Made by a program: the position numbers and the translations under genes | Shown: in pieces, positions 1 through 8,278 of the stretch | Numbering within the stretch: the first letter of the stretch is position 1 | Layout of the letters: each line of letters opens with the position of its first letter | Notes under the pieces: model-generated | What the model saw: only the letters and a program-made list of their open reading frames with translations | What the model was told of the DNA's origin: nothing | Database searches by the model: none | Assembly: GCA_900556525.1 (NCBI GenBank) | Contig: USOZ01000003.1 | Span: forward strand, 1 to 29,887 | Direction: 5' to 3' | Source of the DNA: an uncultured Oscillospiraceae bacterium | GTDB lineage: Bacteria; Bacillota; Clostridia; Oscillospirales; Ruminococcaceae | Length of the DNA: 29,887 nucleotides

Positions 1-467
1 ATAAGCTCGGCGAGGGCGTGAAAAAGGTCATAATATGGGCGCTGGGTCTTATAATGACCGTTTTTATAGGGATACTCTCCCTTCAAAGCGCAATATCTGC
101 GTCTGCCGATTCAGTCACGCTTCGGGCGGCGAAATTTGCCGTATCAAACGGCATACCTTTCGTAGGCGGTGCTGTATCTGACGCGCTTGCTACTGTAAAG
201 AGCAGTGTGGTGCTGCTCAAATCGGGCGTTGGAAGTTTCGGGATAATAGCGGGGGGCTGTATACTTTTTCCCGTTATGATACACGCGTTATGCTATCGCT
301 TTTTTCTGTTTCTCGCGGGAATTGTCAGCGAAATGTTCGCTGCGGATAAAATAACGGGTATGATACGATGCGGTGAAAACGTCGTTTCTATCCTTATTGC
401 GGTAATATCGTGCTTCTATCTTTTCATAACGATTTCGACCGCGCTGCTCATGCTTTTATGCAGGTAG
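1..467 (+). CDS. spoIIIAE: Stage III sporulation protein AE (C-terminal part, cut by window edge)
   Basis: The reading frame is open from the first base, so this is the 3' part of a gene that begins outside the window; the GTG at 18 is an internal valine codon, not a start. About 155 residues are visible, with several hydrophobic membrane segments and the SpoIIIAE-type stretch SLQSAISASADSVTLRAAKF (about residues 27-46). SpoIIIAE is a polytopic inner forespore/mother-cell membrane protein of the SpoIIIA-SpoIIQ channel needed for late sigma-G activity. It is followed after 8 bp by spoIIIAF and then AG and AH, the usual operon order. Identification rests on both sequence and synteny. Confidence 0.9.
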   Translation, partial: KLGEGVKKVIIWALGLIMTVFIGILSLQSAISASADSVTLRAAKFAVSNGIPFVGGAVSDALATVKSSVVLLKSGVGSFGIIAGGCILFPVMIHALCYRFFLFLAGIVSEMFAADKITGMIRCGENVVSILIAVISCFYLFITISTALLMLLCR

Positions 468-475
468 GAGGGAAT

Positions 476-940
476 ATGCAAAGCGTTCTTTTTCAGCTTT
501 GCGCAGCCGCGATGATAACGGCAGTTCTTAAAGCGCTGCTGCCGTCGGAAAAATGTTCAAAGCAGATAAAAATATTGATCTCGTGCTATTTTATAGTTGT
601 TGTTATCACTGCTTTTCGTTCGCAGCCGCTTTTGGATAACTTTTTTTCGGAGTTCAGCATCGATACCGAGTACTACGACTACTCTGTTTCGCTCGAACGG
701 CATACCGCGGACGAAACAGCGCTGATTTTACGTCAGAGACTTGAAGAAAAGCTCAGCGAAGTCGGAATATATCCCGAAAAAATTTACATTGACGTTAATA
801 TTGCGGACAGTTCAAGCATATCTATTAGTGAAATAAGGCTTGTTTTAAGAAAACAAACTGAAGAAATTAAGGAAAAGGCGGTGAGAACAGTACGGAGCTA
901 TGTCGGTACACAAACAAAGATCACCATAGAGGAGCAGTAA
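476..940 (+). CDS. spoIIIAF: Stage III sporulation protein AF
   Basis: 154-residue protein with two N-terminal membrane segments (about residues 5-22 and 32-46) and a soluble, charged C-terminal domain, the SpoIIIAF layout. The ATG at 476 is preferred because GGAGGG lies just upstream; an in-frame ATG at 410 would run far into spoIIIAE. It is part of the SpoIIIA complex in the mother-cell membrane facing the forespore. It sits between spoIIIAE and spoIIIAG with one base to the next gene, so translation is probably coupled. Confidence 0.9.
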   Translation: MQSVLFQLCAAAMITAVLKALLPSEKCSKQIKILISCYFIVVVITAFRSQPLLDNFFSEFSIDTEYYDYSVSLERHTADETALILRQRLEEKLSEVGIYPEKIYIDVNIADSSSISISEIRLVLRKQTEEIKEKAVRTVRSYVGTQTKITIEEQ

Positions 941-941
941 A

Positions 942-1382
942 ATGAAAGGAATATTCAATTTCAGGGAGATAGGAAAGCTTTTTGAAAAGGATAAAAAATA
1001 TACGCTGATAATTATTGCGGGAGCGGTAATAATAATGCTTCTTGCGTTTATCCCGTCGGGAAGCGGAAAAACCGAAAATGTCGGAACTCTAAGCGGTGAT
1101 GAACTCTCCAAATATGAAAGAACGCTCGAAAGCCGCTTGACCGAGATACTGTCGGAGATTGAAAATATCGGCGAAATAAAGGTGATGATTTCCCTCGACA
1201 CCTCTGCGCGGACGGAATATGGAAAGAACGCAGATATGCTTCTTGAAATGAAAATGCCTGAGGTGCGCGGAGTTATCGTGGTATGCTCGGGAGGCGATGA
1301 TATTATCGTCTGCGAAAAGGTCGTCCGTGCGGTTACGGGAGTTTTTGCAATCAGCTCGACAAGAGTGAGCGTAATGAAATAA
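942..1382 (+). CDS. spoIIIAG: Stage III sporulation protein AG
   Basis: 146-residue protein: a short cytoplasmic N-terminus, one membrane segment (about residues 20-38, LIIIAGAVIIMLLAF) and an extracellular domain with the ring-building features of SpoIIIAG, including a VRGVIVVCSGGDD stretch near residue 103. It is clearly shorter than the B. subtilis protein (about 229 aa), lacking much of the linker after the membrane segment. SpoIIIAG forms a secretion-like ring in the intermembrane space of the engulfed forespore. It starts one base after spoIIIAF. Confidence 0.9.
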   Translation: MKGIFNFREIGKLFEKDKKYTLIIIAGAVIIMLLAFIPSGSGKTENVGTLSGDELSKYERTLESRLTEILSEIENIGEIKVMISLDTSARTEYGKNADMLLEMKMPEVRGVIVVCSGGDDIIVCEKVVRAVTGVFAISSTRVSVMK

Positions 1383-1399
1383 TCAAAGGAGATTATGTT

Positions 1400-1966
1400 A
1401 TGAAAAGAATAAATATGATTATCGGGAAAAAGCAGATCGTTCTCGCAGGACTTACAGTGCTGCTCGGAGTTGCCGTGTATGTGAACTATCTTTATTCATC
1501 TTCGGGCGTTAAGACTTCTGAGTCCGAAAGCGCAGAAGCGTCCAATTACGGAGACGTAAAATTTGTTTCATCTGAGACAGTCGGACAGCAGGAAATAAAC
1601 GTATCCGCAACGGATTCCGACGCGTATTTTGCACAGGCGCGCCTTGATAAGCAGCAGAGCAGAGATGAAGCGGTAGAGGTTCTCCAGAGCTTCTATTTCG
1701 GCGGAGATTCAACAGCCGACGAGCTTGAAGTAATAGCGCAGGACGTTATAGCTGTCGGGAATTATATTGAAACCGAATCGAAAGTGGAAAATCTGCTGAA
1801 AGCGCAGGGCTTCAGCGAGGCGCTGTGCTACCTATCCGACACATCGGCAAACGTCATCGTCAAGACGAACGGACTAGATACTGCACAAGCTGCACAAATT
1901 AAAAGCACACTTTTAGGTGAAATTGCTATACCCGCAGAAAATATCACAATAGTTGAAATAAAATAG
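1400..1966 (+). CDS. spoIIIAH: Stage III sporulation protein AH
   Basis: 188-residue protein with an N-terminal membrane anchor (about residues 11-31) and a C-terminal domain of the YscJ/FliF-like fold that binds SpoIIQ. Features seen include the KQQSRDEAVEVLQ helix and the C-terminal strand region ending in ENITIVEI. AAAGGAG at about 1385-1391 precedes the ATG. It is the last gene of the spoIIIA operon: a new vegetative-type promoter begins immediately after its stop codon and no terminator is seen. Confidence 0.92.
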   Translation: MKRINMIIGKKQIVLAGLTVLLGVAVYVNYLYSSSGVKTSESESAEASNYGDVKFVSSETVGQQEINVSATDSDAYFAQARLDKQQSRDEAVEVLQSFYFGGDSTADELEVIAQDVIAVGNYIETESKVENLLKAQGFSEALCYLSDTSANVIVKTNGLDTAQAAQIKSTLLGEIAIPAENITIVEIK

Positions 1967-1995
1967 TTGTACATTTCGGATTTTTGTGCTATAAT
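1967..1995 (+). promoter_or_regulatory. Promoter for asp23 (sigma-A type)
   Basis: TTGTAC (1967-1972) and a perfect TATAAT (1990-1995) are separated by 17 bp, about 80 bp before the asp23 start. It gives the housekeeping genes downstream a promoter independent of the sporulation operon. Confidence 0.75.
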
Positions 1996-2076
1996 ATTCT
2001 AAAAGTATGTTAATATGTACTTTTGGAATATCCGCTTGTCGGATATACATAAATTATCCGGAAGGAATGAACGACT

Positions 2077-2433
2077 ATGAATAAAACTGCTACTACTGCG
2101 GGAAAGCTCAAAATTTCCGGCAACACAATACTGAAAATTGCCGAAGCGGCAGCTTCTGAAATCAACGGCGTTATACTTGCCGCCGATATAAGGCCTGCAT
2201 TTATAAAAGAACCCGCAGCGCTTATTGAAAAATATCTTGCGCCGATAAAGGTGCATATCTCGTCCGACGCGGCAGTTATTGACATTTCGATTTACATTGC
2301 TCAGGGCTATAAGGCTCACGAAGTTGCAAAGGCAGTCCAGGAAAATGTAAAGTCTACGGTACAGAGCATGACGGGAATTGCCGTTGCAAAGGTAAATGTA
2401 AAAATCGCAGGAATACGCACAAATAAAAACTGA
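2077..2433 (+). CDS. Asp23/Gls24 family envelope stress protein
   Basis: 118-residue protein matching the Asp23 (DUF322) family: N-terminal GNTILKIAEAAASEINGV, a central beta region (IKVHISSDAAVIDISIYIA) and a C-terminal helix and strand (AVQENVKSTVQSMTGIAVAKVNV). Family members sit at the membrane and are linked to cell-envelope homeostasis; the exact role is unknown. GGAAGGAATGA lies just before the ATG. The gene has its own promoter and is followed by a hairpin, then nusB, an arrangement frequent in Clostridia. Confidence 0.88.
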   Translation: MNKTATTAGKLKISGNTILKIAEAAASEINGVILAADIRPAFIKEPAALIEKYLAPIKVHISSDAAVIDISIYIAQGYKAHEVAKAVQENVKSTVQSMTGIAVAKVNVKIAGIRTNKN

Positions 2434-2440
2434 TCCGAAA

Positions 2441-2462
2441 ACCCTCCGCAAAAACGGAGGGT
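2441..2462 (+). terminator. Hairpin after asp23 (weak terminator or attenuator)
   Basis: A perfect 8-bp stem ACCCTCCG/CGGAGGGT with a 6-base A-rich loop lies 8 bp after the asp23 stop. The T tract after it is weak, so partial readthrough into nusB is likely. Confidence 0.6.
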
Positions 2463-2519
2463 ATTCGGCGTTTCTTTGACGGATAACTTTGACAGATAAA
2501 AAGAAAGGACATATCTTTA

Positions 2520-2927
2520 ATGACAAGACGTGAAATAAGAGAAGAGGTTTTTCTGCTTCTTTTTCAGAACGAACTCAGCGGGATTGATATAGACGAGACA
2601 ACAGAAGCGTGCGAAGAAGCATTTGAAATGGAAAAGAACAGCGAGGCTGTTTCGACCGCAAAGAAAATTGTGGAAAAATACGGCGAGCTTGACGAAATAA
2701 TCGGAAAATACAGCGAAAAGCGCGAGGTTTCGCGTATTTCAAAAGTGAATAAGACTATTCTTCGGCTTGCTGTCTATGAAGTGCTTTACTGCCCGAATAT
2801 CCCTGCAAAGGTCGCAGCGAACGAAGCCGTTGAACTGTCCAAAAAATACGCCGAAAAGCAGGACAGCGCTTTTATTAACGGCGTTCTCGGAAGCTTTATA
2901 AAGGATTCGGGAAATGACTCCGAATAA
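2520..2927 (+). CDS. nusB: Transcription antitermination protein NusB
   Basis: 135-residue all-helical NusB: N-terminal TRREIREEVFLLLFQ and the C-terminal signature NKTILRLAVYEVLYCPNIPAKVAANEAVELSKKY (about residues 77-110, given in part). NusB binds boxA RNA with NusE (S10) and promotes antitermination of rRNA operons. An AAAGGA site precedes the ATG. Its 3' end overlaps the xseA start by 14 bp, so the two are translated from one message. Confidence 0.93.
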   Translation: MTRREIREEVFLLLFQNELSGIDIDETTEACEEAFEMEKNSEAVSTAKKIVEKYGELDEIIGKYSEKREVSRISKVNKTILRLAVYEVLYCPNIPAKVAANEAVELSKKYAEKQDSAFINGVLGSFIKDSGNDSE

Positions 2928-4113
2928 ACCTTTTGTCGTTACAGTTTCTCAGCTCAACAGGCGTATTTCGGTGCTTCTTTCGGGCGAAAAAACGTTTGCT
3001 GATCTATGCGTTCGCGGAGAAATCTCTAACCTAACGATACTCTATAAATCCGGTCACATTTATTTTTCGCTGAAAGATGAAACGGCATCGGTAAAAGCGG
3101 TAATGTTCCGTTCAAATGCCGAAAAGCTCGATTTTTTGCCCGAGGACGGAATGAGCGTGGTAGTGCGCGGCTCGGTGCAGTGTTTTGAACGCGATGGCGT
3201 GTATCAGATATATGCTAACGAAATAATTCCCGAGGGCGCAGGAAAGCAGGCTTTGGCATTTGAGCAGCTTAAAGAAAAGCTGTCAGCCGAGGGGTTGTTT
3301 TCGCAAAAGCGGGCTATTCCGCAATTTCCAAAGAAAATTGCGGTTGTGACTTCCGAAACGGGCGCCGCTTTACAGGATATTCTGAATATTCTTGCCAGGC
3401 GCTATCCTTTCGTCAAGGTTGTGCTTATCCCCGTTACGGTTCAGGGCGAAAGCGCGCCGAAGTCCATTGTCGATGGAATAAAAACTGCCAATGAAACAGA
3501 CGCGGACGTGATAATTTTCGGGCGCGGGGGAGGCTCTGCGGAGGATCTTTCGGCGTTCAACACCGAGCTTGTCGCAAGGGCTGGTTTCGCAAGCAGGATA
3601 CCGGTCGGACATGAAATTGATTTTAGCATAGCCGATTTTACGGCGGATATGCGCGCGCCTACGCCAAGCGCAGCAGCCGAACTTGCGGTCCCTGAAAAGG
3701 AGACTCTTTCCGCTGCGCTTGATACTTATAAGGCGCGCATAGCAAAACAAATTCTAACTCTTTTTGATAGAAAATTGAGCGTCGCCGAAAATACATACGA
3801 AAAAATCCGCGCGAAAAATCCTGCTCAAAAGCTGCAAAACAATGACCAGCTCATCGAAAATCGGCGTAATGAAATTCGTGGAAAAATGCAGTCTATACTG
3901 CGAAGCCGCGAGCAGCTTGTATATGCAAAGGCGTCTGTTATATCGGCGCTAAATCCGCTTGCGGTATTGCTGCGCGGTTATTCGATCGCGTATAAGGAAG
4001 GCAGCGTTATAAGCAGCATTGAAAATGTTGAAAATGGCGACGAGATAACCGTGAAGTTATCCGACGGCGAAATAACTGCTGTTGTTAAAGCGGCAAAAGC
4101 GAAAGGAATATAA
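2914..4113 (+). CDS. xseA: Exodeoxyribonuclease VII large subunit
   Basis: 399 residues. The N-terminal OB-fold domain (about residues 1-100, with VSQLNRRISVLL and the ISNLTILYKSGHIYFSLKD region) binds single-stranded DNA. The catalytic domain follows, with IIFGRGGGSAEDLSAFN (about residues 200-216) and GHEIDFSIADFTADMRAPTP just after. The C-terminal third is a long helical region that binds XseB. The enzyme degrades single-stranded DNA to acid-soluble oligonucleotides. It lies between nusB (14-bp overlap) and xseB (1-bp gap), the standard clostridial order. Confidence 0.95.
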   Translation: MTPNKPFVVTVSQLNRRISVLLSGEKTFADLCVRGEISNLTILYKSGHIYFSLKDETASVKAVMFRSNAEKLDFLPEDGMSVVVRGSVQCFERDGVYQIYANEIIPEGAGKQALAFEQLKEKLSAEGLFSQKRAIPQFPKKIAVVTSETGAALQDILNILARRYPFVKVVLIPVTVQGESAPKSIVDGIKTANETDADVIIFGRGGGSAEDLSAFNTELVARAGFASRIPVGHEIDFSIADFTADMRAPTPSAAAELAVPEKETLSAALDTYKARIAKQILTLFDRKLSVAENTYEKIRAKNPAQKLQNNDQLIENRRNEIRGKMQSILRSREQLVYAKASVISALNPLAVLLRGYSIAYKEGSVISSIENVENGDEITVKLSDGEITAVVKAAKAKGI

Positions 4114-4114
4114 A

Positions 4115-4291
4115 ATGAAATTTGAAGAAGCATACAAAAGACTTGGGGAAATCTCGGCGGAAATGGATAAAAGCGACCTTCCGCTGGATAAGGCGGTAAA
4201 CCTCTATTCCGAGGCTGCCGCTTTGATTGAAAACTGCAAAAAAGAGATAGATAACGCAAAGCTAGAGGTAGAAAAAATTGACAGAGCTTGA
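4115..4291 (+). CDS. xseB: Exodeoxyribonuclease VII small subunit
   Basis: 58-residue helical protein, MKFEEAYKRLGEISAEMDKS onward, with the XseB motif LPLDKAVNLYSEAAALIENC. It is slightly shorter than most family members (about 70-80 aa). GAAAGGA before the ATG at 4115 fixes this start rather than the longer in-frame reading from 4082, which would lie inside xseA. Its last codons overlap the TTG start of ispA. Confidence 0.92.
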   Translation: MKFEEAYKRLGEISAEMDKSDLPLDKAVNLYSEAAALIENCKKEIDNAKLEVEKIDRA

Positions 4292-5180
4292 GTTTGAAAG
4301 AAAATACAGGCAGTATGAACAGTCGCTGAATATTTCAGTGAAGGAATGTCTTGAATATAAAGAACCGTTTCTCCAGAAGCGCGTTCTTGAAGCTGCGGAA
4401 TACAGCCTTAAAGCGGGCGGAAAGCGTATCAGACCTGTGCTTGCTTTTGCATTTTGCGAGGCGTGCGGGGTTAATTCGGAGAAAGCAAAATCTGCCGCTT
4501 CGGCAATAGAATTTATGCATACATTTTCGCTTATTCACGACGATCTGCCATGCATGGACAATGATGATTTGCGGCGCGGACAGCCGAGTTGTCACAAAAA
4601 ATTTGACGAAGCTACCGCACTTCTTGCGGGCGACGCGCTTGCGATACTGCCGTTTGAAGTGATCGCAAAAGCGGCTGAAAAAGGTGAAGTATCAGCTCGA
4701 GCGGGAGTAAAAGCTATCGCTTATCTGTCGCAGGCTGCCGGGATAACGGGAATGATAGGCGGACAGCAGATTGACACACAGCAAGGGCTTGAAATTTCGC
4801 CCGAACAAACTCTCGAAATGTATTCAATGAAAACCTCGGCGCTGCTTCGAGCAGCCTGCTGCTGCGGAGTTATTTGTGCCGAAGCCGAAAGTGAAGAAAA
4901 ATATCTTAAAGCAGCGGAAACGTACGCTGAAAATTTAGGTCTTGCGTTTCAGATTGTTGACGATATTCTTGATATAACAAGCACCAGCGAAGTGCTCGGA
5001 AAGCCGATAGGAAGCGACGAGCGCGACGGCAAGGAAACCTATGCGGCTGTATGCGGAATTGAAAAAGCCAGAGAAAAAGCAGCAGAATTTACCGAAAAGG
5101 CTATGAACGCGCTGAATGTTTTTTCAGAGCATGAATTTCTTTCGGCGCTTACTGAGAAACTTTTGTACAGGACGAAATAA
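4278..5180 (+). CDS. ispA: Polyprenyl (farnesyl/geranyl) diphosphate synthase
   Basis: 300 residues of the trans-isoprenyl diphosphate synthase family. The first Asp-rich motif is DDLPCMDND (about residues 88-96) and the second is DDILD (about residue 228); GGKRIRPVL (about 47-55) binds diphosphate. The enzyme condenses IPP with allylic diphosphates to make farnesyl diphosphate in the cytoplasm. The start is a TTG at 4278 inside the end of xseB, with AGAGGT upstream; no better ATG start exists in frame before the conserved region. Together with dxs two genes downstream it forms an isoprenoid supply unit. Confidence 0.92.
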   Translation: MTELEFERKYRQYEQSLNISVKECLEYKEPFLQKRVLEAAEYSLKAGGKRIRPVLAFAFCEACGVNSEKAKSAASAIEFMHTFSLIHDDLPCMDNDDLRRGQPSCHKKFDEATALLAGDALAILPFEVIAKAAEKGEVSARAGVKAIAYLSQAAGITGMIGGQQIDTQQGLEISPEQTLEMYSMKTSALLRAACCCGVICAEAESEEKYLKAAETYAENLGLAFQIVDDILDITSTSEVLGKPIGSDERDGKETYAAVCGIEKAREKAAEFTEKAMNALNVFSEHEFLSALTEKLLYRTK

Positions 5181-5216
5181 ATCCACAGTCCGGCTTACCG
5201 GCGGAAAGGAAGTTAA

Positions 5217-5717
5217 ATGAGAACCGACCAGTTTAATGTTGTACTCATTGCAGCTGTTCTGGGCTGGGCAATAGCTCAGATACTCAAAACAATATCTTAT
5301 GCGATAAAATACAAAACCTTTAATCCGGAGCGTATTATGGGTTCGGGCGGAATGCCGTCGTCACATTCGGCAATGGTGAGCGCTCTTGCGATAACGACGT
5401 TTCGGGTATGCGGGATAACATCTCCCGAATTTGCTCTTGCGATGACGTTTGCGCTTATCGTTATGTACGATGCCTGCGGAGTACGCAGAGCTTCGGGACT
5501 GCACGCACACGAAATAAACCGCTTGCGCAAAATTGTCGAAAAGCTGGACGACGAGGTGGTGGAAAGGCTTGACGAGGAGATCGACCTTGAACTTAACGAC
5601 GAGGACGAGGATAATAAGGAGCTTAAAGAGCTGCTCGGACATACCCCGTTTCAGGTTATGTGCGGTGCGCTGCTCGGAATCCTGATAGGAATGGTGATTC
5701 CAATTCAAATTGTATAA
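5217..5717 (+). CDS. Divergent PAP2 family membrane protein (DUF212, YuiD-like)
   Basis: 166 residues with three or four hydrophobic segments and the conserved SGGMPSSHSA motif (about residues 43-52) and YDACGVRRASGLHA (about 84-97), both diagnostic of the DUF212 divergent PAP2 family. An acidic linker (about residues 118-136) precedes the last membrane segment. PAP2 enzymes are membrane phosphatases; this subfamily is uncharacterised, though its place between ispA and dxs suggests work on a prenyl phosphate. GGAAAGGAAG precedes the ATG. Confidence 0.85.
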   Translation: MRTDQFNVVLIAAVLGWAIAQILKTISYAIKYKTFNPERIMGSGGMPSSHSAMVSALAITTFRVCGITSPEFALAMTFALIVMYDACGVRRASGLHAHEINRLRKIVEKLDDEVVERLDEEIDLELNDEDEDNKELKELLGHTPFQVMCGALLGILIGMVIPIQIV

Positions 5718-5737
5718 ATCGGAAAAGGGTGAGAGAT

Positions 5738-7537
5738 TTGCTTTTGTCTGAAAACCTGTCGTCGCAGGCTGTCGGCAATATGTCGGTTTCCGAGCTTGAA
5801 GAACTTTGCGCCGAAATACGGGGGTTTCTGATAGAAAATATCCCAAAAACGGGCGGACATCTGGCTTCAAACCTCGGCGCTGTTGAACTTACCGTAGCTT
5901 TACATAAGGTATTTACAACACCGCAGGATAAGTTTATTTTCGATGTGGGTCATCAATCCTACACTCATAAAATAATTACGGGAAGATACGGAGAATTTTC
6001 AAAGCTTCGGTGCGAAGGCGGCATTTCGGGTTTTCCGCGCTCGTCCGAATCTGAACATGACGCATTTATCGGCGGGCACAGCAGCATTTCGATTTCTGCC
6101 GCGCTCGGCATTGCTAAAGCAATGGAGCTTCAGCATAAAAAAGGCGATGTTATTGCAATAATCGGTGACGGCGCGCTTACCGGCGGAGAAGCGTATGAGG
6201 GACTGAATAACGTCAGCAAAATTTCGGGTAATTTGATAATTGTGCTTAATGATAATCAGATGTCAATATCGAAAAATCATGGAGTTATTGCGGATTATCT
6301 TACTAAAATGCGTTCTTCAAAATCCTATTATGACAAAAAAGAAGCTGTAAAGCAGTTCCTTGATAAATCTACTGTGGGAAAAGAACTTTCAAGATCCATA
6401 AGCGGAACAAAAGATCTTATTAAATTTGCAATTTATCAGAGTAATATTTTTGAAAGTCTGGGATTTAAATATCTCGGACCTGTCGACGGACACAATATCG
6501 AAAAGCTTGTCGAGGTTTTCACGGTCGCGAAGCTGACCAACGAGCCGTGCATTGTTCATGTCAAGACAAAAAAAGGAAAAGGCTATGCTCCCGCCGAGGA
6601 AAACTCGGGCGAATATCACGGTTTGCCGCGAAAGGTTCTGCCTGCCGCTCATACGCTCAGTTATTCTGAGGTAATGGGCAGGGAGCTTTTTAATATAGCT
6701 AAGAACGACTCGCGTATTTGCGCAGTCACAGCCGCCATGAAATATGCGACGGGCTTACAGCATTTTGCAAAAGCGTTTCCCGATAGATTTTTTGACGTTG
6801 GAATTGCAGAACAGCACGCGCTGACATTCTGCTGTGGACTCGCTTCGCAGGGAATGGTGTCTGTTTTTGCGGTTTATTCAACTTTTTTGCAGCGCTGCTT
6901 CGATCAGATAATTCACGACGCTGCGATAGAAAGAAAACATATTATTCTTTGCGTCGATCGTGCAGGTTTTGTCGGTGAGGACGGCGAAACTCACCAAGGG
7001 TTGTTTGATGTCCCGCTGCTGCTTTCGGTTCCCGGTGTGACGATTTATACGCCAGTTGATGCTTCTTCCCTCAGGTTTGCACTTCGTGAAGCGATACAGG
7101 GCGACGGAATATGCGTTATACGTTACCCGCGCGCTTTCAGCTGCGATTTAAACACGCAGTGCTTTAACGAGATGATTTACTCGGGAAAAAAATCTGATAT
7201 TCTGCTTATGAGTTATGGCAGAATATGCGAAAATATTGCAGGACATGACGGAGCGGACAGCCTTTTTCTTAATCAAATAAAGCCATTGCCGCAGAAAGCC
7301 TTTGAAATAATGCGTGGGTATGAAAAAATACTATTTTTTGAGGAAGGCATGAAATCGGGCGGCGTCGGTGAAAAGATCATGGGCGAGCTTTATTCGCGGG
7401 GCTTCAGCGGGAAGTTCACAATAACCGCTGTTGATGAAGAGTTTGTTCCCGCAGCCGAGACAGAATCGCAGCTGCGACATTGGAAACTTGATCGAAATTC
7501 AATAAAGCAAATGGTGGAAAATGAAAGAAAGACTTGA
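5738..7537 (+). CDS. dxs: 1-Deoxy-D-xylulose-5-phosphate synthase
   Basis: 599 residues from the preferred TTG at 5738 (AGGG about 8 bp upstream); an in-frame GTG at 5729 is the alternative, and the longer reading from 5660 would overlap the previous gene. Dxs motifs are all present: KTGGHLASNLGAVELT near the N-terminus, FDVGHQSYTHKIITGR, the thiamine diphosphate site IIGDGALTGGEAYEGLNN, and a transketolase-type C-terminal half with DVGIAEQHALTF and VGEDGETHQGLFD. It condenses pyruvate and glyceraldehyde 3-phosphate in the first step of the MEP isoprenoid pathway. tlyA starts 17 bp before its stop. Confidence 0.95.
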   Translation: MLLSENLSSQAVGNMSVSELEELCAEIRGFLIENIPKTGGHLASNLGAVELTVALHKVFTTPQDKFIFDVGHQSYTHKIITGRYGEFSKLRCEGGISGFPRSSESEHDAFIGGHSSISISAALGIAKAMELQHKKGDVIAIIGDGALTGGEAYEGLNNVSKISGNLIIVLNDNQMSISKNHGVIADYLTKMRSSKSYYDKKEAVKQFLDKSTVGKELSRSISGTKDLIKFAIYQSNIFESLGFKYLGPVDGHNIEKLVEVFTVAKLTNEPCIVHVKTKKGKGYAPAEENSGEYHGLPRKVLPAAHTLSYSEVMGRELFNIAKNDSRICAVTAAMKYATGLQHFAKAFPDRFFDVGIAEQHALTFCCGLASQGMVSVFAVYSTFLQRCFDQIIHDAAIERKHIILCVDRAGFVGEDGETHQGLFDVPLLLSVPGVTIYTPVDASSLRFALREAIQGDGICVIRYPRAFSCDLNTQCFNEMIYSGKKSDILLMSYGRICENIAGHDGADSLFLNQIKPLPQKAFEIMRGYEKILFFEEGMKSGGVGEKIMGELYSRGFSGKFTITAVDEEFVPAAETESQLRHWKLDRNSIKQMVENERKT

Positions 7538-8258
7538 TAAAATACTGACGGATCTTTCACTGGTTAAAAGCCGCACTGCCGCAGCACAACTGATAAAGGA
7601 AGGCTGCGTTTCGGTAAACGGAACTGCCGTGACCCGTCCCGCAGAGCAGTTTGACAGTGAAAATGACAGATTTGAAATAAATGAGAAGTCGGATATTTTG
7701 AAATATGTAGGGCGCGGCGGGCTGAAACTCGAAAAGGCGATAACGGATTTCGCCGTAAACCTTGACGGAAAAGTATGCATGGACATTGGGGCTTCGACAG
7801 GCGGTTTCACGGATTGTATGCTGAAAAACGGAGCTTCGCGGGTTTATTCGGTAGACGTTGGGCATGATCAACTTGCGCCTATTCTGCGCTCCGATAAGCG
7901 CGTCGTTTCGATGGAAGGGCTTGACATACGCAATGCGGGAGAAAGTGAAATTGCAGATAAAATTGATTTTTTCAGCATTGACGTTTCGTTTATTTCGCTT
8001 AAATTGATTTTGCCTGAATTGAAAAGATTTTGTGCCGATAAGTCCGAATGTGTTGCGCTTATCAAGCCGCAGTTTGAACAGGGAAAACATAAAGTCGGTA
8101 AAAACGGCGTTGTCAAAGATGAAAAAATTCATGAAAAAATAACGGCGGATATGCGCGATTTTGCGGCGGGACTTGGATACTGCGGCATTTCGGTAATACC
8201 ATCTCCGATAAAAGGCGGCGACGGAAACACAGAATTTCTCATGCACTTTTTTATTTAA
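7521..8258 (+). CDS. tlyA: TlyA family rRNA 2'-O-methyltransferase
   Basis: 245 residues: an N-terminal S4 RNA-binding domain (about residues 1-60, ERLDKILTDLSLVKSRTAAA) and an FtsJ-like SAM domain with DIGASTGGFTDCML (about residues 90-103) and KPQFEQGKHKVGKNGVVKD. Family members methylate cytidines in 16S and 23S rRNA; older annotations call them hemolysins. The start overlaps dxs by 17 bp. The dxs-tlyA-nadK-argR-recN order is conserved across Firmicutes. Confidence 0.93.
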   Translation: MKERLDKILTDLSLVKSRTAAAQLIKEGCVSVNGTAVTRPAEQFDSENDRFEINEKSDILKYVGRGGLKLEKAITDFAVNLDGKVCMDIGASTGGFTDCMLKNGASRVYSVDVGHDQLAPILRSDKRVVSMEGLDIRNAGESEIADKIDFFSIDVSFISLKLILPELKRFCADKSECVALIKPQFEQGKHKVGKNGVVKDEKIHEKITADMRDFAAGLGYCGISVIPSPIKGGDGNTEFLMHFFI

Positions 8259-8278
8259 AAAGCGGAGGAAAAATTGCA

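Noticed and set aside
18..20. GTG as the start of the first gene
   Set aside because: The frame is open to the window edge and the upstream residues fit SpoIIIAE, so the codon is internal.
1999..2526. 175-aa - strand frame opposite asp23
   Set aside because: The + strand has promoter, ribosome site and Asp23 motifs; the reverse frame is Cys/Arg/Phe-rich in a way typical of antisense reading.
5361..5870. 169-aa - strand frame across the DUF212/dxs border
   Set aside because: It overlaps two well-supported + strand genes and shows no family resemblance.
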